Assembly (NCBI GenBank): GCA_027307115.1
Contig: DAHUXN010000021.1
Location: 1 to 55,716, forward strand
DNA: 55,716 bases
Direction: 5' to 3'
DNA from: Acidobacteriota bacterium
GTDB lineage: Bacteria > Acidobacteriota > Terriglobia > Acidiferrales > UBA7541
The translations under genes and the position numbers were made by a program. Under the pieces are notes generated by a model, which searched no databases, had not been told where the DNA came from, and saw only the letters and a program-made list of their open reading frames with translations. Below, piece by piece: positions 26,605 through 35,078 of the stretch. The stretch's first letter is position 1. Every line of letters starts with the position of its first letter.

Positions 26605-27540
26605 ATGCAGGTTGTCGATCTGCGCCAACTTCATTCGCGTTCGCTTGAGCCACTCTTTCACGAAGAAGCGGAAGTGTGGCGCAACGATCTCTATTGGGAC
26701 TATCGCCCGTCGCAACATCTCATCCGCAAATTCATCGACTCGCACTCCCTCGCCGGTTTCGCCGCCTTTGAGGGGAAACGGCCCGTAGGCTATGGCTTCT
26801 ATGTTTTCGAAGACCAGAAAGGCCTCATCGGCGGTCTTTTCGCCTCGCCAGATTTTGCTCAAATGGAAACCAGCAAGACTCTGCTCCTCGAAATGCTCGA
26901 TACACTTCGCGAAACCCCGTTCATCGAGCGCATCGAGGCGCAACTTATGCCTTTCGGCTCCGCCCTCGACTCGGTCCTCGCCCAGCAACATTTTCGTCTC
27001 CACCGTCGCCAATTCATGCTGCTTGAGTTCCCTGCCAATCCATCCAACAAACCTTCCGCATCACAAGACGGCCTGCGCATTGAAGCCTGGACCGACCGCT
27101 GCCTCGAACCTTGCGCTCGCTTGATCCAGCGCGCCTACACGGATCACGTCGATGCACAAATCAACGACCAATACCGCAGCGAGCACGGCGCCATGAAATT
27201 CCTGCGCAATATCGTTCTGCTTCCTGGTTGCGGACAATTTTTTCCTGACGCCTCCTTCATTGTTCGCCCCGGCCCGGGAGAAAAACCCATTGGCATGGTG
27301 TTGACTTCCACCGTCGCTCCCGGAGTTGGACACACCACGCAGATCTGCGTCTTGCCGGGTTATCAGAAAAATGGTTTGGGTCGGAGGCTGATGGAGGCGG
27401 CGCTCGCTGCTTTACAACAGCACGGTTACCGCGCCCTCTCGCTCACCGTCACTGCCATCAACGCAAACGCCGTGCGTCTCTACGAAAATCTCGGCTTCCG
27501 TACGGTAAAATCCTTCGCCGCCGGCGTCTGGGAACCGTAG
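26605..27540 (+). CDS. Tandem GNAT-domain N-acetyltransferase
   Basis: Predicted 311-residue protein built from two GNAT-like halves. The first (about 1-150) is degenerate, while the second (about 155-311) carries the acetyl-CoA motif QICVLPGYQKNGLGRRLMEAAL and the closing VTAINANAVRLYENLGFRTVKSF. The active half should acetylate an amine of unknown identity; the first half may shape the substrate site, as in mycothiol synthase-like double GNATs. It is transcribed alone and converges with nrdR. Confidence 0.82.
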   Translation: MQVVDLRQLHSRSLEPLFHEEAEVWRNDLYWDYRPSQHLIRKFIDSHSLAGFAAFEGKRPVGYGFYVFEDQKGLIGGLFASPDFAQMETSKTLLLEMLDTLRETPFIERIEAQLMPFGSALDSVLAQQHFRLHRRQFMLLEFPANPSNKPSASQDGLRIEAWTDRCLEPCARLIQRAYTDHVDAQINDQYRSEHGAMKFLRNIVLLPGCGQFFPDASFIVRPGPGEKPIGMVLTSTVAPGVGHTTQICVLPGYQKNGLGRRLMEAALAALQQHGYRALSLTVTAINANAVRLYENLGFRTVKSFAAGVWEP

Positions 27541-27572
27541 GAGTGCGGCGTTCAAAAATTCGGCACTCTATT
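27541..27572. terminator. Possible weak bidirectional terminator
   Basis: GAGTGC (27541-27546) pairs with GCACTC (27563-27568) around an A-rich loop, followed by a short T-rich run (TATTTC) between the converging GNAT and nrdR genes. The stem is only six pairs, so this is a weak call. Confidence 0.3.
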
Positions 27573-28032
27573 TCTTCGCGCGATCCTTCAACAAATTCTT
27601 CAGCTCCGACATGAATTCTTTCACATCCTTGAAATCCAAATAAACAGAGGCAAATCGCACATACGCCACTTTGTCCAGCTTCTTCAGCCGCACCATCAAT
27701 TGCTCGCCAATCTCCGAAGTCGTCCGTTCCCGGTCCTTCGCCTCATTGACGAAGCGCTCCGCGTCATCCACCAGCGCTTCCAACTTCGCCGTCGGCACGG
27801 GACGCTTTTCGCACGCTCTCAATAATCCCTGCAAAATTTTGTGACGATCGAACTTTTCCCGCCGCCCATCCTTCTTGATCACCATGTACGGAATTTCGTC
27901 GATGCGTTCATACGTCGTGAACCGCTTGCCGCACTTCAAGCATTCGCGCCGGCGCCGGATCAAATCTCCGGCGCGGCCTTCGCGCGAGTCCACAACTTTG
28001 TCATCCAGATGCGAGCAAAATGGGCATTTCAC
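27568..28032 (-). CDS. nrdR: Transcriptional repressor NrdR
   Basis: Predicted 154-residue regulator of ribonucleotide reductase genes. The zinc ribbon has its Cys pairs at CPFC (about 3-6) and CLKC (about 31-34). The ATP-cone domain follows ([18 protein letters not shown] onward), with the conserved [19 protein letters not shown] near the end. The frame is open 57 codons further, but family members begin at the zinc ribbon, so the GTG at 28032 is the start; it overlaps the upstream gene stop as GTGA. NrdR binds NrdR boxes in nrd promoters, none of which lie in this window. Confidence 0.95.
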   Translation of the reverse strand: MKCPFCSHLDDKVVDSREGRAGDLIRRRRECLKCGKRFTTYERIDEIPYMVIKKDGRREKFDRHKILQGLLRACEKRPVPTAKLEALVDDAERFVNEAKDRERTTSEIGEQLMVRLKKLDKVAYVRFASVYLDFKDVKEFMSELKNLLKDRAKK

Positions 28033-29153
28033 CGTGGACCCTCGCGCTTCTGCTTCGCCACATCGGAAATTGACGCGTGTTCGCCGCGTTCTTCGTCCAC
28101 GGCCTCTTCCCGCGCCAGCCGCCGCAAATCTCCCATCGACCACCCCTCGTGGATCAGCAACGGCACTCCCGCGACACACGCTGCCGCAAACGTCACCAAC
28201 CACAATACAATCGCGACCGCCGCCGCCGGCTCCTTTTCTACTCCAAACATGATGGTGAGGACAAGGAACGTCGCGACTTGCGTGCCGCCGCCGACCGCCG
28301 GAAGTTGCACCACCGACCCAACCAGCGTAAACGCCAGCACCAGCAGCGCCGCGCGAAAACCGAATTTCCCAATCTCGCTGCTGAAGCTGCGCATCACCAG
28401 CAGGTACACCAGCGCCACCACGAACCAGTGCACCAACGTGTACGCGACGGCAGCTGATAAATCCCCTGACGAGCGAATTGCCTGCAACCCTTGGCCGAAC
28501 CCATCAATCAGCGTCGCGATTTTGCCGCGCCAGCCACCGTGCTTGCGAAACCCTCCGAGCTGCGACTGCAGTGCGCGTGCCCCATGCAAACGAAAATAAA
28601 CAAGCACCGCAATCAATCCAATCAATAGCCAGAAGATTCCCCAACCGGCAAGCCGCGCATCGTGAACCAGCCGCGCCGCATTCGCTCCCGATCCAGCCAG
28701 CGCGTGGCGCGGCAACGCAAGCAGCGCCAAAATCGCCAGCACTGCCGTGGCTCCCACGTCGAACACGCGCTCCATCACGTACACGCCGAAACTATCCGCC
28801 ACCGGCAATCGATCCTTGCGTGCAATCAGTAATGGACGAACCGGCTCCCCGACGCGTCCCAGCACAAAAATCGCCGTGAAACCCATAATCGTCGCGCTAT
28901 ACACATTGCCAAATGTCGGCCGTCCCATGTAGCGCGAGAACCGCACCCATCGCAGCGAACGTAGCGCGTACGAAACATAAATCGACGCCACGCCGAGCAA
29001 CAGCAATGGGACACTTGCATTCTTAAGTGCCAACCCAAGTTTCTGCCAGTTGAACCCGCCCAGCATGATCGCGCCGCGAAACCGGTAAAGCAGCCCCGCC
29101 ACAATCGCCAGCGCCGCCATCAGCCAAAGCGCTTTTCGCACACTTCGCCGCAT
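28029..29153 (-). CDS. Flippase-like membrane protein (UPF0104, LPG synthase transmembrane family)
   Basis: Predicted 374-residue integral membrane protein with about eight helices. It belongs to the lysylphosphatidylglycerol synthase transmembrane/flippase-like family: early [17 protein letters not shown], the conserved loop [21 protein letters not shown] and late [15 protein letters not shown]. Members are thought to move or modify lipids. No cytoplasmic aminoacyl-transferase domain is attached, so it is not a full MprF. The ATG at 29153 is preferred over a start seven codons upstream. Its stop overlaps the nrdR start (GTGA), an unusual but common bacterial packing. Confidence 0.83.
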   Translation of the reverse strand: MRRSVRKALWLMAALAIVAGLLYRFRGAIMLGGFNWQKLGLALKNASVPLLLLGVASIYVSYALRSLRWVRFSRYMGRPTFGNVYSATIMGFTAIFVLGRVGEPVRPLLIARKDRLPVADSFGVYVMERVFDVGATAVLAILALLALPRHALAGSGANAARLVHDARLAGWGIFWLLIGLIAVLVYFRLHGARALQSQLGGFRKHGGWRGKIATLIDGFGQGLQAIRSSGDLSAAVAYTLVHWFVVALVYLLVMRSFSSEIGKFGFRAALLVLAFTLVGSVVQLPAVGGGTQVATFLVLTIMFGVEKEPAAAVAIVLWLVTFAAACVAGVPLLIHEGWSMGDLRRLAREEAVDEERGEHASISDVAKQKREGPR

Positions 29154-29381
29154 CGTCGCGCACCGTATCAGCACGCCTTCATCAGTGTCAAGTTAACCCG
29201 CGAACAATCATCTCCTATACGAAAACAAATTCCCGCCGCGATCTGGCTGCAAACTATGCAAGATGCTTGTGTTGCGCCACTAGCCCAGCTAACATGCCCC
29301 CGCAGTGCGGAACTTTTCGGCCCCTTTTCTCGTTTCTTACCATGAGGCCGGAAGTGATGCTGCTCACGAGGACAATGACGA

Positions 29382-29951
29382 TTGGAGCCGGACGCTCAAC
29401 TGGTTCAGCGCTGCCTCCGGGGAGAGGGGCCGGCATGGGAAGAGCTTGTGCGCCGCCACTCCCGGCGCGTTTACAATATTTGTTACCGCTTCACCGGCAA
29501 TCCGGCCGAAGCCGAGGATTTAAGCCAGGAGGTTTTTTTACGCATCTATCGCACCCTTGCCAGCTATCGCACGGCCTACGGTGGCTTTCCGACATGGCTG
29601 ACCAGCGTCACGCGCAACTTGTTGATCGATCATTATCGCCGGACTCGTCACGACCGGGTCACCGATTCGCTCGAGGACGTCATGCCCAAGGTCGAAGAGA
29701 AGCATTCCCCTGTGCGCACGCCCGACAAGGCTGCCTTGGCCAGCGAGCTGAGCGCGCAAGTGCAATCCGCGCTCTCGCGACTGTCCCCCGATTTGCGCGA
29801 AGCCGTAATCTTGCGCGATTTGCAGGGTTTGGAATACAACGAGATTCAAGAAGTTTTATCCGTCCCGGAAGGCACGGTAAAATCCAGAATCAACCGCGGC
29901 CGCATCGAACTGGCCCGCGTGCTTCAAGAAATGGGCTTGAGACCCGAGTGA
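29382..29951 (+). CDS. ECF-type RNA polymerase sigma factor
   Basis: Predicted 189-residue sigma-70 family member of the extracytoplasmic function type. Region 2 spans about 20-90 (YNICYRFTGNPAEAEDLSQEVFLRIYR, then TWLTSVTRNLLIDHYRR). Region 4 spans about 125-180 (LSPDLREAVILRDLQGLEYNEIQEVLSVPEGTVKSRINRGR). The only suitable start is a TTG at 29382 with GAGGA about nine bases before it. The next gene encodes a membrane anti-sigma factor, so activity should be released by an envelope signal. Four envelope-type genes follow on the same strand. Confidence 0.93.
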   Translation: MEPDAQLVQRCLRGEGPAWEELVRRHSRRVYNICYRFTGNPAEAEDLSQEVFLRIYRTLASYRTAYGGFPTWLTSVTRNLLIDHYRRTRHDRVTDSLEDVMPKVEEKHSPVRTPDKAALASELSAQVQSALSRLSPDLREAVILRDLQGLEYNEIQEVLSVPEGTVKSRINRGRIELARVLQEMGLRPE

Positions 29952-30001
29952 GACGTGACGAGCGAGACGAGTAAGAACGAGGTAAAAGAACGAGTAAGAA
30001 A

Positions 30002-30640
30002 ATGACCTGGACCTGCATACAAATCGAAGAACGGTTGAGCGACTACCTCGACGGTCTTCTCCCAGACGCCGAACAGCGTGAGTTCCGCGCTCATGTCGAC
30101 GCCTGCCCGCAGTGCGCTCCCCTTCTCGCGCAGGTCGCGCATGTCATGGGCCGCCTTCGCACGCTTGAGCCGGAACCCGCTCCGGCCGCGCTCGTCTCCA
30201 AGATTCTCGATCAAACTCTCGGCCCTCGCAAGACTAAGCACGACTGGTTAGGCTGGTTGCCGATGCTCTGGCAACCCCGTTTTGCCATGGGCACGGTCAC
30301 CGTTCTCGCCACTCTGCTCATCATTTTCCAGGCGACAGGCGTGCGCAGGTCCGATATCACCGCGGCCAACTTGAACCCGGTCAACATTTTTCATTCCGCT
30401 GACCGCCATGCGCACCTCGCCTTCGCGCGCAGCGTAAAATTCGTCAACAACCTCCGCGTGGTCTATGAAATTCAGTCACGCCTCCAGCCGGCGAATAATC
30501 CTGCGCCGAATAGTTCCGAGCCTCCCGCTCCGTCTCAACAGAAATCGCCGAACGAATCGCAGCGGAACCAAAGCACAAACGGAAGCTTTGCTTTCGTCGC
30601 CACGCTTATTCCTGACGCGCCCACAAGGAGTCCTCGATGA
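30002..30640 (+). CDS. Membrane anti-sigma factor with zinc-finger (ZAS) domain
   Basis: Predicted 212-residue protein. The N-terminal ZAS domain has the HxxxCxxC motif (His about 31, Cys about 35 and 38) that holds the cognate ECF sigma factor. One transmembrane helix follows (about 95-112), then a periplasmic region ending in a Pro/Asn/Gln/Ser-rich tail. It lies 50 bases after the sigma gene and overlaps the next gene as ATGA. This arrangement fits a redox- or envelope-responsive sigma/anti-sigma pair. Confidence 0.88.
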   Translation: MTWTCIQIEERLSDYLDGLLPDAEQREFRAHVDACPQCAPLLAQVAHVMGRLRTLEPEPAPAALVSKILDQTLGPRKTKHDWLGWLPMLWQPRFAMGTVTVLATLLIIFQATGVRRSDITAANLNPVNIFHSADRHAHLAFARSVKFVNNLRVVYEIQSRLQPANNPAPNSSEPPAPSQQKSPNESQRNQSTNGSFAFVATLIPDAPTRSPR

Positions 30641-31239
30641 AATGTGCTGTTCACACCGACGTTGACGCAACGGGCTTCTGCCGCAACTGCGGCAAAGCCC
30701 TTTGCGCGCAATGTGCCCGCGAAGTCCGCGGCGCGCTCTATTGCGAGGAATGCCTGGCCCGCATGGTCGTCGGCCCATCGCCCGCCGTGCCGGGCGTTTC
30801 AACAGGTCCCAACCCTGGAGTCGCTTGCGCTCTGGGATTCATTCCAGGTCTGGGCGCCGTCTATAACGGCGAATATGTAAAGGCCCTGATTCACGTCGTA
30901 ATTTTTGGCGGCTTCATCGCGCTGATGAACAGTGACTCCATTTCCAGTGGCATGCAGGCGATGGTAATCGTCTTTTTCATTGCGTTCTACTGCTACATGC
31001 CCATCGAAGCCTACCGCACCGCCAAGGCCAGGCAACTCGGCCAGCCCGTTCCCGGAATTTTTGGCGAAGCGGAATCGCAGCGGCCAGTCGGCGCTTACGT
31101 CTTGATCGCCCTTGGCATTCTTTTTTTGCTCGATACTTTGGGAGTTCTGAACTTCATTTGGGTGGGCCGCCTCTGGCCATTGATCCTTATCGGCGTCGGC
31201 GCTCTCTTGATTTGGAAGCGGACTCAAGTTCAGTCTTAG
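30637..31239 (+). CDS. B-box zinc-finger membrane protein with DUF5668-like tail
   Basis: Predicted 200-residue protein. The first 40 residues hold a B-box-like zinc-binding set (Cys about 3, His 6, Cys 15, 18, 23, 26, 36, 39). Three or four membrane helices follow, including a GFIPGLGAVYNGEYVKAL segment as in TM2-type small membrane proteins, and a last helix pair with the motif LFLLDTLGVLNFIWVGRLWPLILIGVGALLI of the DUF5668/LiaF-type family. It is coupled to the anti-sigma gene (ATGA). The function is unknown; it is probably part of the same envelope-stress response. Confidence 0.78.
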   Translation: MKCAVHTDVDATGFCRNCGKALCAQCAREVRGALYCEECLARMVVGPSPAVPGVSTGPNPGVACALGFIPGLGAVYNGEYVKALIHVVIFGGFIALMNSDSISSGMQAMVIVFFIAFYCYMPIEAYRTAKARQLGQPVPGIFGEAESQRPVGAYVLIALGILFLLDTLGVLNFIWVGRLWPLILIGVGALLIWKRTQVQS

Positions 31240-31250
31240 GAGGTTAAGTA

Positions 31251-31544
31251 ATGTCGGCTTGGAGAAATTGCCAATGTATGCGTTGCCGCACGCGGGGCTT
31301 GATGGGGCCTGTAATCCTGATCACCATCGGCGTTCTCTTCTTCATCGGCCAGTACAACTGGCATTATTCGTTCGAACGCTTGTGGCCCATCATCTTGATC
31401 GTCATTGGCGTCGTTAAGATCCTTTCAGAGACTGCTTCCACCGAAGGTCACGTTGACCAGAGCGGCTGGCAGGCTCCGCCTTCTGGCTCGCCTCCCCCTC
31501 CGCCTAACGTCCCGCCACCTCCAACGCCTCCTCGACCGCTATGA
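31251..31544 (+). CDS. Small DUF5668-type membrane protein
   Basis: Predicted 97-residue protein. Two helices (about 16-34 and 43-60) carry the motif LMGPVILITIGVLFFIGQYN and RLWPIILIVIGVVKIL, matching the last helices of the preceding gene. The tail is very Pro-rich (about 74-97). The start is preceded by AGGAGG (31238-31243), a strong ribosome binding site. It overlaps the next gene as ATGA. Its role is unknown. Repetition of the same two-helix module in three successive genes suggests a membrane complex. Confidence 0.75.
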   Translation: MSAWRNCQCMRCRTRGLMGPVILITIGVLFFIGQYNWHYSFERLWPIILIVIGVVKILSETASTEGHVDQSGWQAPPSGSPPPPPNVPPPPTPPRPL

Positions 31545-32902
31545 CCTACTACTATCACCGGCGGCGCTCTGTTTTTGGGGGTCTGCTCCTGATCCTTATC
31601 GGCGTGGTCTTCCTCCTTTACGAATATCACCCCGAGATGGAGATTGGCCGCCTGTTCACGCATTACTGGCCACTTCTGTTAATCCTCTGGGGAGTCGCTC
31701 GCCTCTTCGATTATCTGTTCGCATCTCGCTCCGGTCAGCCCGGGCCTCCCGCAATCTCCGGAGGCGAAGTTGCGCTCATCGTTCTCTTGCTCGTCGCCGT
31801 CGCGGCCCTCGCGGGATTCGACTGGGCGCGCAAAAATAATCCCGGCATAGACTTCGGGATGGGCGATATGTTTGCGCACTCCTACGATTGGAAGAGTTCC
31901 TTGCCCGTCGTTCCCGCGAAGCCCAACGAAGTTATCTCGATCTCCACGGTCCGCGGCGATATCTCCGTGCGTCCCAGCGATGATTTTCAACTTCACGTCT
32001 CTGTCCACAAAACCGCAAGCGCCTCGGACGAGAACGAGGCCCGCCAAGCCGCCGACAAAGTGCAGGTCAAAGTGACTCCCACCGGCAGCGGCTACCAAAT
32101 TCAGCCGCAAATCTCCGGCGACGAAGGATCGGACGTAAAAGTCGACCTCGACATCGAATTGCCCAATCATGCAACCATCAACGCGCAAACCAGCCACGGC
32201 GACATTACCATCGCTCAGATGACTGGCCCGCTCACAATCAACTCGAAAAGCGGTGACCTCAACATCCACGACATTTCCGGCGACATCGACGCCGATCTCG
32301 CCCATGGCGACGCTCGCTTCAACAACATCAAGGGCAATGTCCGGCTCACCGGCCACGGAAGCGAAATCAACCTCTCCGGAATCACCGGGGATGCCACCAT
32401 GGAGGGCGATTTCTTCGGTCCGATTCGCGCCAACAACGTTTCTAAAACCACGCGCTATACTTCTTCCCGCACGAATCTAACCATCGCTCACCTTTCCGGT
32501 CAGTTGGAAATGGATTCCAGTGACTTGTCAATTTCCAATGTTCCGGGCAGCGTCCAAGTTTCCACCGCGAACAAAGACCTCACGCTCGACGGCGTAGTTG
32601 GCAGAATCGATCTCACCGACAAGCGCGGCGACATTCAGGTAACCTTGCCTCAGGCGCCTCACGACGATGTTCTCATCGCTGACGAATCCGGCAGCATCAG
32701 TATCACCCTTCCCGCGCAGTCGAACTTCGAAGTTTCCGCAGTCTCTCGCAAGGGTGATATCGAAAATGATTTCGAATCCACCGGCCTCAAGTCCTCAAAC
32801 AGCGGCGACACGACTGTTCTGCAAGGTACATACGGCGCGCGCGGCCCGCGCATCACGCTCAGCACCACTTACGGCACCATCTCCATTCACAAATCGCGTT
32901 AA
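31541..32902 (+). CDS. DUF5668 membrane anchor fused to DUF4097 beta-helix domain
   Basis: Predicted 453-residue protein. Two N-terminal helices repeat the DUF5668-like module (GGLLLILIGVVFLLYEY, then YWPLLLILWGVARLFDYLF), and a third helix lies at about 78-95. The remainder is an extracytoplasmic DUF4097-type parallel beta-helix with regular 20-25 residue repeats such as TINSKSGDLNIHDISGDID and VSTANKDLTLDGVVG. By analogy with LiaF-like and DUF4097 proteins it may sense or shield the envelope. It is the last gene of the five-gene sigma operon. Confidence 0.8.
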   Translation: MTYYYHRRRSVFGGLLLILIGVVFLLYEYHPEMEIGRLFTHYWPLLLILWGVARLFDYLFASRSGQPGPPAISGGEVALIVLLLVAVAALAGFDWARKNNPGIDFGMGDMFAHSYDWKSSLPVVPAKPNEVISISTVRGDISVRPSDDFQLHVSVHKTASASDENEARQAADKVQVKVTPTGSGYQIQPQISGDEGSDVKVDLDIELPNHATINAQTSHGDITIAQMTGPLTINSKSGDLNIHDISGDIDADLAHGDARFNNIKGNVRLTGHGSEINLSGITGDATMEGDFFGPIRANNVSKTTRYTSSRTNLTIAHLSGQLEMDSSDLSISNVPGSVQVSTANKDLTLDGVVGRIDLTDKRGDIQVTLPQAPHDDVLIADESGSISITLPAQSNFEVSAVSRKGDIENDFESTGLKSSNSGDTTVLQGTYGARGPRITLSTTYGTISIHKSR

Positions 32903-32977
32903 AATTACAGGCTTGGCGGTAAAGAATTTCTTGCCGGCAAAGGCTCGCCCCTCGAATTCGATGATTTTTGTGAAACT

Positions 32978-33565
32978 CTAGAGGACGAACGGAATGATAC
33001 GTTTCGTCCGTTTTTGATACGCGGGATATTCGTTGGGAAAATGCGTTACCAGTAGCGCTTCTTCTTGTTTCATCTTTATCCAAAAGCCCACGAACACGAA
33101 GACGATAGCGACAATTTGCGCGAGCGCACCGGCAACGATTGCCGTGCCGAGAACCATGATCAGCATCCCGGTGTAGATAGGATGGCGCACGATGGAATAC
33201 GGTCCCTTCTCCACGAGCTCATGTCCCCTCTTGAAGGCCACATCAGAGCTCCAGTTGTCGGCAATAGTGCGTCGTGCCCACAGCGTAAAAATCGTCCCAA
33301 GGATGCATACGATCGCCCCTGCGAGCGCAAACGCAAATGTTTGGGGAACGACGCGCTTCTTCAACGGATAAACGTGCGACGTGTTTGACGTAAGCAAAAT
33401 AAAACCTGCCACTGTGAATACAAAATATCCTGCGCGACTCCTTGCGCTTTGCCTCTCCGCTTTCTGCTTTGCCGTGCGCGAAGAGATGATCCAGTAGACT
33501 CCCCACACCAGCCAACAAAGTAATACCGCATCGGATGCAAGATCTGCCGTGTATAGCGTTTTCAT
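32978..33565 (-). CDS. ICMT/PEMT-like membrane methyltransferase
   Basis: Predicted 195-residue protein with four or five helices. The C-terminal SAM-binding signature of the isoprenylcysteine carboxyl methyltransferase/phospholipid methyltransferase group is present: GPYSIVRHPIYTGMLIMVLGTA, then KMKQEEALLVTHFPNEYPAYQKRTKRIIPFVL. Bacterial members methylate unknown membrane substrates. Its start lies only 22 bases after the aroA stop, on the same strand, so it may be cotranscribed with aroA. Confidence 0.82.
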   Translation of the reverse strand: MKTLYTADLASDAVLLCWLVWGVYWIISSRTAKQKAERQSARSRAGYFVFTVAGFILLTSNTSHVYPLKKRVVPQTFAFALAGAIVCILGTIFTLWARRTIADNWSSDVAFKRGHELVEKGPYSIVRHPIYTGMLIMVLGTAIVAGALAQIVAIVFVFVGFWIKMKQEEALLVTHFPNEYPAYQKRTKRIIPFVL

Positions 33566-33587
33566 CGTCCCGATGTTTTCCCTTGCC

Positions 33588-34907
33588 TCATGCCCCCAGC
33601 TTCACAAGCCCAGCGAGCAGGTCGTAAAATCCTGGAAACGAAATCCCCACGCACTCCGCGTCGCGAATCACCGTCTCGCGTTCCGCTCCCAGCGCTGCAA
33701 TCGAAAATGCCATGGCGATTCGATGGTCGTCGTGAGGATCAATCGTCGCTCCGTGCAGTCGTCCAGCAGACCGCCCCGCCACTCGCAACCCGTCCGGAAA
33801 TTCCTCCACGTGCGCGCCCATCAAGCGAAGGTTTTCCGCCATCGCCGCGATCCGGTCGCTTTCCTTCACGCGCAATTCCTGCGCATCGCGAATCTCAATT
33901 CCCTCTTCCGTGTACGGTCCCAGCGCCGCCAGCATTGGCAACTCATCAATCACGCGCGCCACCATCGCCCCGGAAACTTTCCCGCCTCTAAGCGGCGCAT
34001 GACGAACATTAATGTCCCCAACCAATTCGCCGTTCCGCGTCGCCACGGCAATCACCGAAATCGCCGCGCCCATCGACACCAGCAAATCCAATATCGCCGT
34101 CCGCGTCGGATTCAATCCCACGCTTTGGATGGTCAATTCCGTCCCGGGCACCGCAAGGGCCGCTCCCAAAAAGAACACTGCCGCCGATAAATCTCCCGGC
34201 ACGCCCAACGGGCGTCCCACCAGTTTCGGCCGCCCTTGCAACCGAATCGCATTGCCATTTCGATCCCCGTTTCGAACCGCCACTAGTTCAACCGTCGCCC
34301 CCAGTTCGCGCAACGCAATCTCCGTATGGTCGCGCGTGCGCACCGGCTCGTGGATCACAGTCTCGCCGTCGGCAAAAAGTCCCGCGAGCAGCACCGCCGA
34401 CTTCAACTGCGCGCTCGCCACCTTCGGCGCATATTCGATGCCGTGAAGTTTCGCTCCTTGAATCTCGAGCGGCGCAAATTCATCGTCGCGCGCGCGAATC
34501 TCCGCGCCCATTTTCCGCAGCGGCTCTATCACACGCCGCATCGGCCGTCGCCGCAGCGACTTGTCTCCCGTCAACTCCGAACTAAAACCTTGCCCCGCCA
34601 GCGCCCCCACCAACAACCGCATCGTCGTGCCGCTATTCTCCGCATCGAGCGCCTTTCTCGGCGCTTTCCACCCTCCCAGTCCCTTTCCTTCGATGACAAC
34701 GCTTCCTGCCTTCTCCTCGATTTTCACTCCTAGCCCGCGCAAGCACGCGAGCGTGCTCGTGCAGTCCGCCGCCGCGGAAAAGTTGAAAATCTCGCTGCTC
34801 CCCTCGGCCAGCGAAGCCAGAATCGCGTACCGGTGCGAAATGGATTTGTCGCCCGGCACCAGGAGCACGCCGCCAAATGCCTTCGCCGGACTGATGCGCT
34901 TTTTCAT
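33588..34907 (-). CDS. aroA: 3-phosphoshikimate 1-carboxyvinyltransferase (EPSP synthase)
   Basis: Shikimate-pathway enzyme of 439 residues. It shows the N-terminal PEP/substrate motif PGDKSISHRYAIL, ENSGTTMRLLVGAL and the late RVKESDRIAAM and DHRIAMAFSIAAL segments, so both halves of the inverted alpha/beta barrel are intact. It joins PEP to shikimate 3-phosphate for aromatic amino acid synthesis. The frame is open 31 codons further upstream, but the family begins close to MKKRISPA, so the ATG at 34907 is chosen. It is divergent from the S55 peptidase gene, so the roughly 170 bp between them should hold both promoters. Confidence 0.95.
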   Translation of the reverse strand: MKKRISPAKAFGGVLLVPGDKSISHRYAILASLAEGSSEIFNFSAAADCTSTLACLRGLGVKIEEKAGSVVIEGKGLGGWKAPRKALDAENSGTTMRLLVGALAGQGFSSELTGDKSLRRRPMRRVIEPLRKMGAEIRARDDEFAPLEIQGAKLHGIEYAPKVASAQLKSAVLLAGLFADGETVIHEPVRTRDHTEIALRELGATVELVAVRNGDRNGNAIRLQGRPKLVGRPLGVPGDLSAAVFFLGAALAVPGTELTIQSVGLNPTRTAILDLLVSMGAAISVIAVATRNGELVGDINVRHAPLRGGKVSGAMVARVIDELPMLAALGPYTEEGIEIRDAQELRVKESDRIAAMAENLRLMGAHVEEFPDGLRVAGRSAGRLHGATIDPHDDHRIAMAFSIAALGAERETVIRDAECVGISFPGFYDLLAGLVKLGA

Positions 34908-35078
34908 GACGCCAAATAGTAGCACGCGCGGCGAAACAACCCCACGGCCCCCATCCGTGTCCAATAGAATGCGCTTCATTTCTCGAATATGACTCGACAA
35001 GGAGCCCCAGCCCCGTCGTTACCCCCGAATCACATCGGCGGCACGTCCGATTTGCTTCGCGCGGCGGCGCACGCTATT

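Noticed and set aside
28033-28203. Upstream extension of NrdR
   Set aside because: NrdR family members start at the zinc ribbon; the extra residues overlie the flippase-like gene.
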